This document shows positions 1 to 11,788 of a stretch of DNA of 64,000 nt, in pieces. Position 1 is the first letter of the stretch. Each line of letters begins with the position of its first letter. Position numbers and translations under genes: made by a program. Source of the stretch: Brachypterus glaber (Eukaryota > Arthropoda > Insecta > Coleoptera > Kateretidae). The notes beneath the pieces are model-generated. The model did not search any database. It had not been told where the DNA came from and was given only the letters and a program-made list of their open reading frames with translations. The stretch is taken from NCBI GenBank assembly GCA_958510825.1, contig OY294047.1, positions 3,224,001 to 3,288,000 on the forward strand, in the 5' to 3' direction.

Positions 1-258
1 CCTTTAAAAAATATTTTATTTTATGCGGGGGTCCGCGTTAAAAGGAACCCGTCAAATACAAAGTTTTAATTGAATTAGTCTAGTTTTTGGCGTTATTTCG
101 AAAATTTCTTACTTTTTATCCAGCTTGCCGGACCCTCACTGTATCGGGCCCGGCAAGTTAGTAACTTTTTAACCCCCTGTGCCCAAGCCTAAATGAAACT
201 AGTCAAGTAACTTAATATATTTTTATTATTTCTTAATAAAAAATATCTTATCATTATT
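1..258. other. 3' flank of eIF3m with GC-rich hairpin
   Basis: No gene is seen. A short inverted repeat around 122-158 (CTTGCCGG facing CCGGCAAG) could form a hairpin. The eIF3m transcript is expected to end here, because minus-strand AATAAA occurs near 222-227, about 35 nt after the stop. Confidence 0.5.
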
Positions 259-3200
259 CTATTGTTGGTTAATAAGTTCAAGTTGTGCAGCTGTTATGCT
301 CTTCATTCCATCTTGAACTGAAGACAGGTTGGACTTCCAGGAATGTAACAGGTCTCTGAGCTGCTGCCACTGAGCTCTGCCAAAAGTTCTGTGCATTGTA
401 CTGGATACAAACACTTTTCTTGATGCTTGGTCCATGCGAGCTCTTACCAACTTGGTTTTTAATACTGAAAGAAAAAATTACAAAAACTGCTGCTTTGGTT
501 AAGTGGAAGAACGATCTTGATAGAACTTTGCCATTTTGATGTATTTCTATATCAAATAAAGATATTTATTATTATTATTATATTATTATAACAAGAGAAT
601 ACTTTCCCCTGTAGGGTAAATCCATGGCAACTCATGTTCAGAGTTGATACTTTTATTACAATAACACTGTCGGACAACAGGAATTTTAAATTATTTCTAA
701 TTTTTGGTGAGTTTGTTTAATACATACCTATACCAAATAAGAACATGTTCAATCTTTCATATAAGTTCTAAATTAATAAAATACAATAATAATTAACTTA
801 ACTATAACAAAAAAACGCTAAAAATAGGAGTTTTACCCCATTCTCACCCCCAATCATTTACCGCCAAAATCTTCGAAATATGATAAGAAACAATATGCAA
901 AAAATCGCTTGTCGATATCTTTTTTAGAAATGGAGTTATCGAGTTTACACCCAGATAGACAGACAGACAGATGGACGCAAAAATTTTTTTCACCGACTTC
1001 GACTCGGAAAGGTCTAAAACGTCGAGAAATATGAAAAAAACATGGTCATAGATTTTGACTTTTCGGCGAAGATTTCAATACATCTGCACTCTTAGTTGTA
1101 CTAAGTGCCGATGTAACTTACCTTCAATGATAAAAGGTTCAACATCCTCAGGTTTCATCTGCAACTCCTTCTCGATAACGTCAAATTCAATTTCGGGGTT
1201 GCTTTGAGCCAGCTGCATGAACGACAACAGCCTCATTTTTTGCATGTTTTGCTCATGGTTTAGCCCCTGGGATGTAACGAATTCCTTGTGCTGGTTGTAA
1301 AAGTTTTGGTAGGCCGTCAGATTTTCGCTGACGAAAATGTTAAGCAAATCGTGTATCAGTTCGCCTTCCAGAAATCTGACGGGTTTCAGGGAGAGAAGGG
1401 GGTCCAGGAGGAAGGTATGGGGATCGGCCAAGGCAGTGGCTATGCAACGGATGGCGTCCTCTCTAGCGTGAGATGCGTTTTTGTCAGTGTATGTTCCCAA
1501 AAGTTCGATCATTACTTTTGCAGCCTGTTCACTAAAACAAAACAAAAAATACTATTCTGTTTTTATTGTTACTGTTATATTATTCACAGCGCCTACCATA
1601 TAATAGGTAGTTTCGAATTTCCCAAAATCGCCAAAAAAACGTCCTAGACATAAAATTATTGGATACAATTGTCTTTCATGGAAAAATAAGAAATTTTGAA
1701 AATGTCCGTCCGTCTGATGTCACATTTTTTGTCACGATAACTCAAGATCCGATCGACTCCAAATTTTTTAGGAAAAATCAAGTTCTATAAGGGAGAGATC
1801 CCTGTTGTTTTTGAAAGTGATCCCCACAAAAACAAAAAAGTTATGGGGGGTTAAACTTTTACAAAAATCGAAAAAAGCTGAAAGAAAATTTCGATTAATG
1901 TAACTTTTTCAGGAAAAATTACTTTTGATATAAGGATCAGATAGATACAGTACTTTATTGACCAAGTCAAAGGGCTATCGACCGAGGTCCTTCCGCCCAA
2001 GGATCAATTCTACCAATTTTTCAAAGTAATCCCCCAAAAACAAAAAGTTATGGGGGGTTAAACTTTAAAAAAAAATAAAAAAAACTATAATTTTGCAAAA
2101 GTTCAGGGTACTTTTTTGTTTTGTGGGCATGTGTAATTATGTAGTTTTTAATATTTTTAACAACCTGACATTCTGCTTACCTTTGATTGCTTTTGATTAA
2201 TACTTCATGCAATAAACGATATAGCTTTTGCAGTTGTTCACTGGATGGAGGGCAGAGTGAAAATTGTTGCTTCAAATGTTCAATATCTTGGAATACAGAT
2301 CGCACTTGGTCTGTTTGTTTAGCTATTTGAATTAAATGGTAATACACGGGGTATCTCGGTGGTGCTCTTTCATCCAGAGATTGGAACAGTAACCATAAAC
2401 TAAAAAATACAAATTTATAAAACATGTATCACTTAAAGGTCGAAAACTTTAATACTTAAGTGCTCAAACTCTATGCGTCTCATTTTCTTTTGTGTAGAAT
2501 AACTCAAGTAATGAATATCAAATTAAATTGAAAAGCTTTACTAGAGAGCACAAAAATAAATAAAAAACATATCCTACTTAGGAACTTAAAATTATAATTT
2601 AAAAACTAAAAATTTTTGGAATTATTCTAGTTTCCTATAAAAAGAATAAATTAAAAAAAAAAATAATTTACATACAAAACTTCTAAAAAAAAAACATGGG
2701 AGGGTGTTGAGGGCAATGAGGCGGCGGACTCTCTCGCGAGAGAGGGAGCATGCGCTCAATTTATTGGCCCTGAACCTTTCTGTGGCTTTAACTAAAGCCA
2801 TCAGGTAGAGGCAATTAAGAGATGGGAAACCAAAATCAAAACTCGATATTGGAAAGACCAAAACTTAAGACAGGCCAGAATATTCATATAATATGAACCT
2901 AAACAAACAAGAAAATTATTCGATCTCAGCAAGGTGGACCTAAAGACCTATACAGGGCTGTTAACCGGACACTGCCCGTTAAGATATCATCTTAAAAAAA
3001 TGGGAAAGTCTGAAATCGACATTTGCCGTCTATGCTCAGAAGCACCAGAAACGGCCGAACACATTTTGTGCTTCTGTGAAGCCATTGCTTGCAAAAGGCT
3101 ACAATATCTAGAACAGGTATACCCAAGACCTGCAGATATATCCCAAGTAGCACCCAAAAAAATCTTAGGCTTCTTTTAAAAGCCTAAAGTTTGATGTGGA

Positions 3201-3956
3201 TTAAATTGCAAAGGGGATTCACAATAGATCTCATTGGTCGCAGTGATTTGAAAGGCAGTACCATGCCTCACAACCCCACTTATATTGTATTGTATTGTAA
3301 ACTTCTAAAACACACAAAAAAAATTGTTAATTATTAAACCATTAAAAATAAAAAAGATAGGGGGGCACAACTATTTTTTTTTTAATTTAAATTTTATGTA
3401 AATTTATTCAGACAAACTATATTTATAATGAAACTTCTGGCCACTTTAAACAGTATATTATAGACTAAAGCATTAATTTTATTATGGTTTTAACTTACGC
3501 TTTTAAGCAAACAAGTCCCAGTTTCTGTCCTTGCGCTTTAGTCAATTTCTCACAGAAAGCCAAAATAATGTTTTCTGAGCGTTCTGTGGGAATCTAAAAG
3601 ATATAACTATTAAAATACCGTACATTTTGTAAAAAAAAAAGCTACTTACGAGGACCATAATGGAAACTATGTCATTCAGTACCATTTCAACTTCGGCTTC
3701 CTGTCCTTCCTTGAAACAGGCATCACACACCCCAATAATTTTATGTAAATCATCTTCAATGCCTTTAGGGGACTTCTCCTCGGATATTTCAGCCCCTAAG
3801 CCTTTTAAATACAATCTCAATTCTTGTGCCTAAAAGTTAACATAACCTCAACATATGGACTTTTCAAATTAGATGAATTAGCATATTTAGGAGGAAAAGC
3901 TATTCAATTACCTGATCTTCCAGAGACACGTCTATAAAAACAGGTGGAACTTGCAT
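259..3956 (-). CDS. eIF3m: eIF3m, eukaryotic translation initiation factor 3 subunit M (6 exons, complete)
   Basis: Coding exons on the minus strand in order: 3912-3956, 3650-3829, 3499-3593, 2181-2399, 1122-1531, 259-464. All introns are GT-AG and phases join without a break, giving 384 aa plus stop, close to the usual 370-390 aa for eIF3m. The protein starts [15 protein letters not shown]. Family-diagnostic blocks include [20 protein letters not shown] (exon 2), [18 protein letters not shown] (exon 4), [19 protein letters not shown] (exon 5) and SSTMHRTFG (exon 6). The second half, about residues 180-345, is the PCI domain that packs this subunit into the eIF3 core, which acts in the cytoplasm on the 40S ribosome. 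A poly(A) signal AATAAA on the minus strand lies near 222-227. Introns carry repeats; the last donor (GTAAGT at 1116-1121) touches a repeat end. Identity rests on remembered family sequence; splice sites are predicted. Confidence 0.96.
768..1116 (+). repeat. Family A repeat, 5'-truncated, ending in GTGCCGATGTAA hairpin
   Basis: This is the right half of the repeat seen whole at 10452-11153, 28388-29080 and 48095-48785. It carries the shared segments (AAAACGCTAAAAATAGGAG, GATAAGAAACAATATGCAAA, ACAGACAGACAGATGGACGC, TTTTCGGCGAAGATTTC) and the terminal hairpin of GCACT...AGTGC type. It lies in the last intron of eIF3m. Its final bases at 1115-1116 abut the donor GTAAGT (minus strand 1121-1116). 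Confidence 0.85.
1575..2105 (+). repeat. Family P repeat (copy also at 60497-60960)
   Basis: Starts TTCACAGCGCC, then TAGTTTCGAATTT, GTCCGTCCGTCTG, ACGATAACTCAAGA and GGGGGTTAAACTTT. The same order of blocks recurs at 60497-60960, and scraps occur near 4385-4450 and, reversed, near 30530-30650. It lies in intron 4 of eIF3m and shows no coding capacity. Confidence 0.75.
2695..3300 (+). pseudogene. Non-LTR retrotransposon ORF2 3' end (broken)
   Basis: A plus-strand fragment reads [17 protein letters not shown] (about 2808-2858), then after a frameshift and stops [19 protein letters not shown] and [18 protein letters not shown] (2937-3072), the cysteine/histidine tail typical of RNase H-bearing non-LTR ORF2 proteins. 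It ends with TATTG repeats at 3281-3299, a retrotransposon-type 3' tail. It is inserted in intron 3 of eIF3m. The frameshift and the internal stop codons make it inactive. Confidence 0.8.
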
Positions 3957-5048
3957 TTTTGGGGCGGATATGACTATTTTTAAACAATTTTCATAAAATG
4001 ACAAACACACCACACCATCGGTGTTTCAGAGGTCCCAAAAAGGTTTTCGCTTGGGTGCATATCAAAAAATTAGATTCAAACACTAAAGGGAGTTAAGAGA
4101 ACATGGCGCCGATTTTTCAAAATCCCAGGGGGGAGGCAACATTTTTTTAAGTAAATAAAAATACACAAAAGTTATAAATTTGTATTAAATTAAAAAAAAA
4201 GACTAAAAATATATTGTAAAACTTTTATATTTAAAATTATAGGGAATATTCCAAGGGGGGCCCAGCCGCCCTGTTATGAGTCCAGGGGGGCATGAAAAAA
4301 GTTTTTCAATTTTTTTATTTTCTTTTTACAAAATACAAAAAAAAAATTAAAAAAAAAGTAAATGAAAATAATAGTTTTTTAATTTTTTTTTCAAAAGTTT
4401 AACCCCTATTACTTTTTTGTTTTTTGGGGATTACTTTAAAAATTCTATGGTAACTGTCGTTACAGCCGCAGAAAAAAGGACTTTTTTAGATATTTTATTA
4501 TATTATTATTATTAAGGATTGTTTCTTATTTATTATTTTTAAAGACTGTGAAAAATGATAATAAAAGTCGCTTGCAAAACAACATTACACTACGATATTT
4601 CAAAAACGCTTTGACCCAGAGACTTGTTAAACCATGGTTGAAATAAAATCCAATATAAAATACTGAAATATTCAATTTATTAAAGTCTTAAGTGGGATTA
4701 ATAATTAATTATAACGGCAACTGGTACATAAATCAGTATGTTATAAATTTTAAATTTACAATAACAATACACAAATGAATAGCAAATTATCTTACAATAC
4801 AGTAAAAAGAAATAACTAAAACAAAGCAGATCATTCCCAGCAAAACTGTTGATGGCCCAGTGATGGCCCGTTGGTAATGTTTTGCTGGGTTAATATTATT
4901 AATTTAACTAATTAATTAATAATATATTCATTTCAGTACACTATTTACTTAAAGCATAGTTTTAAGAAAAAAAAATATTTTTTCGTTCAGTCAACTGCAG
5001 TCGCGTGCGGAAAAGTGATACTTTCCGCAATTGTTAGGAAAATAACTA
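3957..5048. other. eIF3m upstream intergenic stretch
   Basis: This must contain the eIF3m promoter, but I see no clear TATA box or initiator. It holds low-complexity A/T tracts, G-run patches near 4128 and 4255, and a hairpin at about 4837-4889 (CCCAGCAAAAC facing GTTTTGCTGGG). No gene is supported. Confidence 0.4.
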
Positions 5049-5843
5049 CCCTAGTAGAAATTTAACGTCAGAATATCGTTTTTCTAACGTTAGAAAACTG
5101 TATAAAAGTACGTTATAAAATATGTGCAAATGTCCCGCTTTTTAACGTTAGAATCAAACGTTAGTTACAAACGTTAATCTAACGTTAGATTTTTAAGTTA
5201 TAAATGCGTTATAAGTACGTTTAATTTCTAACTTTTGGAGGGGGCGTGGCCAACTAGGAAATTTATACCTGCATCATAAAATGGCAGCTGGAGACAAATT
5301 TATTCATATAAATAAATCTTAATATATTTTAGCAATCATAATATTTTTAAACATAATTTCGTTACATTTATTTATAAAATAGCCATCTTTTTAGGTGGCC
5401 CTAAATATTTTTCGTGTAATATGCTAGTTAATATTTATTTATACATTAAGAATCTTAAAATATTTTTTTGAATTCTAATACAGCGTTGCCAGACTTACTA
5501 TAATTTTGACTTTTGGGGGATATTTTTTTAAACTTACTATAGAAATAATAAATAATTATCAAACCTAGTCACATAGCTGTCTAAAATGAGTATTTTCTTC
5601 TATAGCTTACGTATTAATAATGGAAATTTAAAAAATATTTAAAGTTAGAATAAGGTTAGAAAAATGTTAGAATTTAGTTGGGAACTAACGTTAGATTTAT
5701 GTATTTTATAACGTTTTTGTCAAACGTTAGTTTTTAAGGTTAGATTTATATATTTTATAACGTTTTTGTATAACATTTGAGACTAAACATAAAAATGTCA
5801 CTAATCTAATGTTAAGTTAGATTTATGTACTTTTCTACCAGGG
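5049..5843. mobile_element. Family C inverted-repeat element, TIR CCCTRGTAGAAA (copy 1)
   Basis: It begins CCCTAGTAGAAATTTAACG and ends ACTTTTCTACCAGGG (reverse complement CCCTGGTAGAAAAGT). It is flanked by TA on both sides (5047-5048, 5844-5845) and is rich in AACGTTAG motifs. Full relatives are at 54870-56247 and 62341-63173. No transposase ORF is seen, so it is non-autonomous. Confidence 0.85.
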
Positions 5844-6218
5844 TATGTATTTTGCAATTTTGGCAAAGGCGCGTTATTAATTTAAAATTTAGACGAATTT
5901 AATAATTTGGGAGGTTACTTTTTCACGATCATCACCTTACAATTTTAGGTTTCTTTTTTAAAACTATTCTTTAAGGGAAGAGTGAAAACATCAAATCTTT
6001 TTTTCAAGGGGTACATTTGTCGCAATCATCTCTAAAAGTTAAAAAGTGACCTTGGCCTAGTTGTATCATATTTTTTTTCTTTGGAAATACTCTCTAAAAA
6101 TAATAAGAATTGTCCAACGATGCGCTGCGTAATACTTAAACGTACCCTAATTCTCCAAGCTGATAATCGCAACATTATAATTTTTAAAGCCAATTAATTA
6201 TAATTAACCTATAACAAT

Positions 6219-6654
6219 TATTTACTTAATTTTTTCTGTGTCGTGGTTAGAACGCGTAAAAATTTATAGAGACAACCCTAAGGGGTACTTTTAGGGCCCT
6301 AAAAACCATAAACGCGCAAATATCGATAAAATTCGTATAAAACCATCCCTAGTGTTTGTAATTTTATAAAATTTAAAAACCTCGATATCTATATTTTTTC
6401 TTTTTGAGTATGAAAATAAACCTGCAAAATCTTAGCTTGATCAAAAGTTACTAATCCGTGCCAAAAAGGCCCCGGAAATACCCCTAAATTCCGAAAAAGT
6501 GGTTTTATACGAATTTTATCGATATTTGCGTGATTTTAGGGGTTTTAGGGCCCCAAAGTACCCCTCAGGGTTGTCTATATAAATTTTTACTCTAAGGGCG
6601 TTCTAAGTTGGAACTTCTAACCACAAAAAATAAAAAATATTGAGTAAATAAAAG
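6219..6654. repeat. Family Q foldback (arms of about 130 bp)
   Basis: The left arm (6219-6346: TAAGGGGTACTTTTAGGGCC, CGATAAAATTCGTATAAAACC) is mirrored by the right arm (6500-6654: GGTTTTATACGAATTTTATCG, then GGGCCCCAAAGTACCCC). A related single copy lies at 29395-29660 in a Ube3a intron. No coding potential. Confidence 0.75.
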
Positions 6655-6845
6655 TTTTGGTAACCACTGGTCCAACCCGTTTCCATCTCACAAGATTAGT
6701 CTTTAATATCTCGGTTATTCCTGTACCAATTTTATTATAATTAGAAATATTGGCTTGCAGAGTTAATATTTCCAGACGAAAATATGCAAAAATTAGAGAT
6801 TTTCAATTGGGTCAAGTTGGGGGGCCTAGCTGCAAAGAGAACTTT

Positions 6846-7342
6846 CAAGTATTACGTAACGCTCTAGTTGGGTTGGGGGTCTCAAAAACGTTACGCCGCG
6901 TTACAGAGGGGGGTGGGTGTCAGTAAAAATGTTACGTAACACTTAAAAAATTATAAACTTATAAAATGTTTATTGGAACACGTTTTTAACAATGATCTAG
7001 GCCTAAGATACGGATTCGTTGCAAATTTTATTGAACAATGCGTTATTAATTCCTCTACACAAAAAAAAATAGAGATGGAAAACCATATGCAATAACCGAC
7101 TTTTGGTTAACCGGTTGCGGAAATTACCTCAGACCGGTTTTTGGTTAAAACACGGAAGCAATAACCGGTTATAAACCGGTTGAAACCTTAAAGCAAAATT
7201 TCCTTTCATTTCTTTACTTTTTGTAAAAAAAAATGTTACGTAACAAATGGGAGGGGGGGTGGTGGGCCTTGAAAATGTAACGCCGCGTTTCATGGGGGCG
7301 TGGGGGTCCAAAATGGCCAAATTTTGCGTTACGTAATACTTG
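6846..7342. mobile_element. MITE with TIR CAAGTATTACGTAACGC
   Basis: Perfect 17-bp terminal inverted repeats at 6846-6862 and 7326-7342. The interior has G-rich GGGGGGTGG-type patches and GTTACGCCGCG. Related fragments occur at 7400-7543, 20540-20625, 23145-23245, 43790-43880 and 59532-59575. Confidence 0.8.
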
Positions 7343-7399
7343 AGTAAAGCGCGTTTTGTAAATAATTGTTGTTTTTTAAAAGGCAAAAACTTAATAGGC

Positions 7400-7543
7400 A
7401 ACGTTCAAGTATTACGTAACGCTCCAAGACGGGGGGGGGTCATTTTGGAGTGTTACACCCATGTTAATGGCATAGGAAAATAGCGTTACAGGGGTCAAAG
7501 GTCCAAAATGATCAAAATTTGCGTTACGTAATACTTGAACGTT
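7400..7543. mobile_element. Short MITE, TIR related to the preceding one
   Basis: A 23-bp perfect inverted repeat (core AAGTATTACGTAACGC) spans 7400-7422 and 7521-7543, bounding 144 bp. It sits immediately beside the 6846-7342 element, so the pair may be independent insertions or a rearranged composite. Confidence 0.8.
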
Positions 7544-8157
7544 CCCATATGAGAATATTAAGGTCATTTGAAGTGCGTAATATGCACAGCATATTGCACA
7601 CAAACTAAATTATTTTTCATGATAATATATTGGAGAAAATTAATTTTTGAAATAAAATAATTTTTATTCAAAAATATGGCCTTGCCGGCATGCCATTTAT
7701 TGTAAGGGACGCTCCATCTGGTGGCCTTTTTAAAGAATTCTAGAAACTGTCAAAAATTAATTAACTAATCAAAATATGTGACAGAATCTTAATTAACTAT
7801 GAATTAATTATGGATTGAAATATAGGTTCTTAACTTGCAAAAACATAATTAGAAGTCTAAGAGTCGGCTAAGAGGTAAATTTACCTATCTCGATATTTTC
7901 TAATTTTTCAGGAAACGTAAAAATTGATTTTTAAATTTATGTTGGTGAATATTTTTTTGGTAGCTTAAAGAGCACTTAATTCGTTAATGTATTTAAATCA
8001 TTTAATTTTTAACTATTTTATTTTAAATTCAATAAAAATCGGTATAGGTACTCGACATTCTAAAAATGACACATTTTAGAGGTAAATTTACCAAAGCTAA
8101 GGCCATACATAAAGGGATATGGAATCTAGTTTAAAATTATGATATTTATAAAGACTT

Positions 8158-9966
8158 TTGTATATCTTATTTTATTTATATCTTGCCTGGCAAGTTATTA
8201 GGGAACAAACGGGCAAGAAAAAGGTTCACAAGAACCTCAGCCTTTCATTTAATGAGGGCACAGTACATGACCCCCAGCTTATTGCAAATAATTTTAACAA
8301 ATTCTTTAAAGAAGCCCCCCTAAAGATTACAAATAATATCCCAAAAACAAATATTGATAATTCACACTACAAAAGTGTAAAAAATAGTTTATTTTTAATG
8401 GCTTTTTCTGAACAAGAAATTGAAAGAATTCTAATAACAAAACTTAAAAATAAATACTCAGCGGGGCCAGATGATATCCCTGTCTCACTCATAAAAAGTG
8501 TAGCGGAGTTTATCTCCTCCCCCCTAGCGCATATAGTAAACATGTCATTCACAGAGGGCATCTACCCCTCCAAACTCAAAAACTCACTTATAATCCCCAT
8601 ATACAAGAAAGGGGAGGCGAAACTGATGGAGAACTACAGACCTATCAGTCTCGCCCCCGCCTTTTCAAAATTATTTGAATATTGTATGCTTGATCGCTTA
8701 ATAACATTTCTACATATAAACCAGATTATTGATGACTCACAACACGGATTCCGTCAAGGTCGGTCAACCTCTACGGCCACCTTATGCTTCCTAAGTAATC
8801 TCTTAGACAAAATTGACGCAGGCGAATGCCCTGCTGGGATATTTTGTGATCTCAGCAGGGCATTTGACTGTGTCAGAATTCAAACTTTACTAGATAAGCT
8901 TTATCGCTACGGAATAAGGGGCAAGGCATATGATTGGCTTGAGTCATACCTGCACAATCGAAAGCAGATTGTACAGGTGAGACACAAATCAAAAGATTAC
9001 ACAAAAAATTACCGTTCTGAACCAATAGAGGTAGACATGGGCGTGCCCCAGGGATCTATCCTGGGGCCCATCCTTTTTATCTTATTTATAAATGATCTCC
9101 CACATTTCATAAAACAAAAAATTATCATGTATGCAGACGATGCCTCTATCCTCCTATCGTTTAAGTCTGAGGAGGAATGGAAACATCATCTACCAATAAT
9201 CTGTCAAAAATTAACGCAATGGTTTAATGCCAACTCCTTATACTTAAATGCTTCTAAAACAAAATACCTAAGATTTCACACCAATAAAAAGAGGAATCTA
9301 AATAATATTAACTTAGAAATTAATGACAAAAACATTGAAAGAGTTGATCAAGTACCTTTTCTGGGTGTAACAATAGATGAAACCTTAGCATGGAACGCCC
9401 AATGCGATAAACTAATCAAACAAATTAACACAACCTGCTATCAAGTACGAGCCTTAAAGCGTATACTGACAAGACCTCAATTAGTCATGTTTTACCACGC
9501 CAATATAGAATCACGGTTATCTTATGGGATCTTAACGTGGGGTCTCTCAACAAACTTTGAATATGTTTTCCGGGCACAAAAACGTGTTTTACGCTGCCTA
9601 GCTGGGGCTTCATATGATCACCCATGTAAACCTCTATTTCTAAACATGAACATTCTCTCACTACCGTGTATCCTAATTCTTGAACTGCTAACAAATGCCT
9701 ATAAAAATAAAACTACTTATGTCACAAACAACCTAGTTCATGATTATTTCACTAGAAATGCTAATAACTTTCATATGCATTATCGAAGATTATATAAAAC
9801 TTATGACAAATCTCCCATACATGTTGGCTTAAAACTATTCAATTTGTTACCCTGTGACATAAAAAACATTAAAAACGTACACCTGTTTAGAAAAACAGTA
9901 AAGAAAACTCTATTAAAAGAATGTTTCTATAAAGTAAATGATTTTAAATGGCCATTAGTTGAGTGA
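8158..9966 (+). CDS. Non-LTR retrotransposon ORF2, reverse transcriptase part (5'-truncated, RT frame open)
   Basis: An open frame of about 600 codons ends at TGA 9964-9966. There is no true start: the first codons are flanking DNA, and retrotransposon homology begins near WQVIREQTGKK (about 8187). RT motifs: SAGPDDIPVSLIK, NYRPISLAPAFSKLFE, HGFRQGRSTSTA, FCDLSRAFDCV, GVPQGSILGPILFILFINDL, the catalytic MYADDASIL (Asp327 and Asp328), and FLGVTIDETLAWNAQC. The C-terminal tail has IHVGLKLFNLLPCDI. The endonuclease domain and ORF1 are missing, so it cannot be autonomous, though the RT frame is uninterrupted and looks young. The layout suggests a Jockey-like clade (inference). Confidence 0.93.
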   Translation: MYILFYLYLAWQVIREQTGKKKVHKNLSLSFNEGTVHDPQLIANNFNKFFKEAPLKITNNIPKTNIDNSHYKSVKNSLFLMAFSEQEIERILITKLKNKYSAGPDDIPVSLIKSVAEFISSPLAHIVNMSFTEGIYPSKLKNSLIIPIYKKGEAKLMENYRPISLAPAFSKLFEYCMLDRLITFLHINQIIDDSQHGFRQGRSTSTATLCFLSNLLDKIDAGECPAGIFCDLSRAFDCVRIQTLLDKLYRYGIRGKAYDWLESYLHNRKQIVQVRHKSKDYTKNYRSEPIEVDMGVPQGSILGPILFILFINDLPHFIKQKIIMYADDASILLSFKSEEEWKHHLPIICQKLTQWFNANSLYLNASKTKYLRFHTNKKRNLNNINLEINDKNIERVDQVPFLGVTIDETLAWNAQCDKLIKQINTTCYQVRALKRILTRPQLVMFYHANIESRLSYGILTWGLSTNFEYVFRAQKRVLRCLAGASYDHPCKPLFLNMNILSLPCILILELLTNAYKNKTTYVTNNLVHDYFTRNANNFHMHYRRLYKTYDKSPIHVGLKLFNLLPCDIKNIKNVHLFRKTVKKTLLKECFYKVNDFKWPLVE

Positions 9967-10167
9967 TAGTATACTGTATAAACACATGTATATACTCATT
10001 CTATAATTCTATATCTGTGACGTACCTATTTTTGTGCTTATGATAAGCTTTTAATCTGTAAGTTAACAATTATGTAATTTAACATATCTAACATTTTTAT
10101 GTAATTCTCTTTGACATGTTCAAAAACTTGTTTCTACGAACGAAATAAATGATTTGATTTGATTTGA
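8175..10167 (+). mobile_element. 5'-truncated non-LTR retrotransposon with (TTGAT)n tail and likely target duplication
   Basis: The 3' end is AATAAA followed by TGATT repeats (10144-10168). Flanks match as an imperfect target duplication: TTTGTATATCTTATTTT at about 8157-8173 and TTTGTATACTTATTTTTT at 10168-10185. The 5' truncation inside ORF2 is typical of target-primed reverse transcription. Confidence 0.82.
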
Positions 10168-10451
10168 TTTGTATACTTATTTTTTGATATTTCCAGACGC
10201 TTTTGTATTATATCCATTATATTTATTAGATCAATTTTTGTACGGAACTATCATGTTTTATTTGAAAAGTATCCATATTATATTACTGCCCGATGTCAGT
10301 GATAAGAAATATCATCTAAAAGTCTAGCTAAAACACTTGACTGCTTTATTACAATTTTATGATCGGTTTGGGTAATTTTACCTCTAAAATGTTTAGTTTT
10401 TATTCTTTTTATCAGTAGGTATTGATTTAATACAAGTTAATTTTAAACAGA

Positions 10452-11153
10452 AACTAGATGAAACAAGCACCCTGTCAAAACATCGGCACTATTGTACACT
10501 AGAGCCATCTAGTTTGAAAATTTCAAACTATTTGTTTTGTTTGATTTTAAATTCTGTATCTTTAAAACATTATATTCTAGCAAAAAACTGTATATAACAT
10601 TTTTTATAGGGCTTAAAAAGAGCTTTTATTTAATATATAATTTTTTGAAATCGGGTTATAAATATGTGGGATATGCTAAAAAACCTTTTACTGCTTTAAA
10701 CGCCAATATCTCGAAAACAATGCGTTTTAGGAAAACGTTGTTTATAACATTTTTTGACCAATTTAAAATTATCTTTTATATAAGTGCTAAATTAACCAAA
10801 TACAATAATAATTGTCTTAATTATAAACAAAAAACGCTAAAAATAGGAGTTTTACCCTATTTTTACCCCCTTACCCCCAATCTTTTACCCCCAAAATGTA
10901 ATCAGCTCTTTGGAATACGATAAGAAACAATATGCAAAAAACCGCAAGTTGATATCTCATGTAGAAATGGAGTTAGAGAGTTTACACCCAGACAGAGAGA
11001 CAGACAGACGGACGCAAAATTTTTTTTTACTGATTTCGACTCAGAATGGTCTAAAACGTCGAGAAATGTTAAAAAAACGTGGTCAAAGATTTTGACTTTT
11101 CGGCGAAGATTTCAATACATCGGCACTCTTAGCAGCACTAAGTGCCGATGTAA
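10452..11153 (+). repeat. Family A repeat, full-length copy
   Basis: Runs from AACTAGATGAAAC through ACATCGGCACTATTGTACAC to the terminal hairpin ending GTGCCGATGTAA. An internal ACATCGGCAC near the left end faces the terminal GTGCCGATGT. No coding capacity; the 61-128 aa frames inside are repeat-derived. Copies here share orientation with those at 28388-29080 and 34160-34623. Confidence 0.85.
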
Positions 11154-11242
11154 CATAGGGTAAAAAATTTTGTATCCGATTCTGTAAAAATACAGATTTT
11201 GAAAAAAAAAACAAGTTTAGGTAAATTTACCTCTTAGCCGAC

Positions 11243-11788
11243 GGAATGCGTTTTTAATTTGAATAAAGTTTATAAAGAGTTAATCAATGCTTAGTAGACC
11301 CTCAAATGTTGCTTTGTTACTGACCTATTTCTTTCCTTAAGGTACACTAAAGTGATCACAATTATTTGTGACAATTTACGCGAAAATGGACCATTCCGGT
11401 AATAACATTTATTTTGCAGATCAGTAAAAAACAAACAACAAACATTTAAAAATAGCGTCGAAAAAAAAAACAGGACTAGTAGTCTCATAAGTTTGTCTCA
11501 ATAAGTTGGAAAAAAATTAAATAAATCAAAGTGTTAACTTTGTTTATGAAATTGTTCGTATAAAGTTTCCAACCATGTTTTTATTTATAATTTAAACAGT
11601 AAGTAGCACTGTTGACATGATTTTATACTAGGTATTATTTTTCGCCATTTTCGTTTGTGGTCCCTTTTCACGTGAAACGTCACATTTTAACAAAATCTCA
11701 TCTTAACCAATTAATTTTTTATCATAATAAAATATTTTCTTATACCTAAACCTTAAAATAATGGAACCAGTTTTTCTGTCCATTTGGA
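11243..11788. other. 3' flank of Lobe
   Basis: No gene is visible. Low-complexity AT sequence; minus-strand AATAAA candidates occur near 11580. Probably 3' UTR and flank of Lobe. Confidence 0.4.

Larger units (their letters stand above)
7863..11242. mobile_element. Composite: DNA element with 24-bp TIRs split by two later insertions
   Basis: A 24-bp perfect inverted repeat (7863-7886 and 11219-11242) has the palindromic core AGGTAAATTTACCT. A second inner pair (about 8075-8092 and 10372-10390, TTAGAGGTAAATTTACC and its near complement) confirms that the two halves belong together. Between them lie the non-LTR element (8175-10167) and a family A copy (10452-11153). The host element itself is only about 650 bp and non-coding. 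No clear target duplication was seen outside the TIRs. Confidence 0.75.

Noticed and set aside
1288..1647. 119-codon plus-strand frame
   Set aside because: Antisense shadow of eIF3m exon 5 (1122-1531); no family resemblance of its own.
10452..11153. Family A as a Helitron
   Set aside because: The reverse-strand end reads CTAG followed by T, as Helitrons do, but the other end starts TTACATCGG rather than TC and no Rep/helicase relative is visible. Left unclassified.
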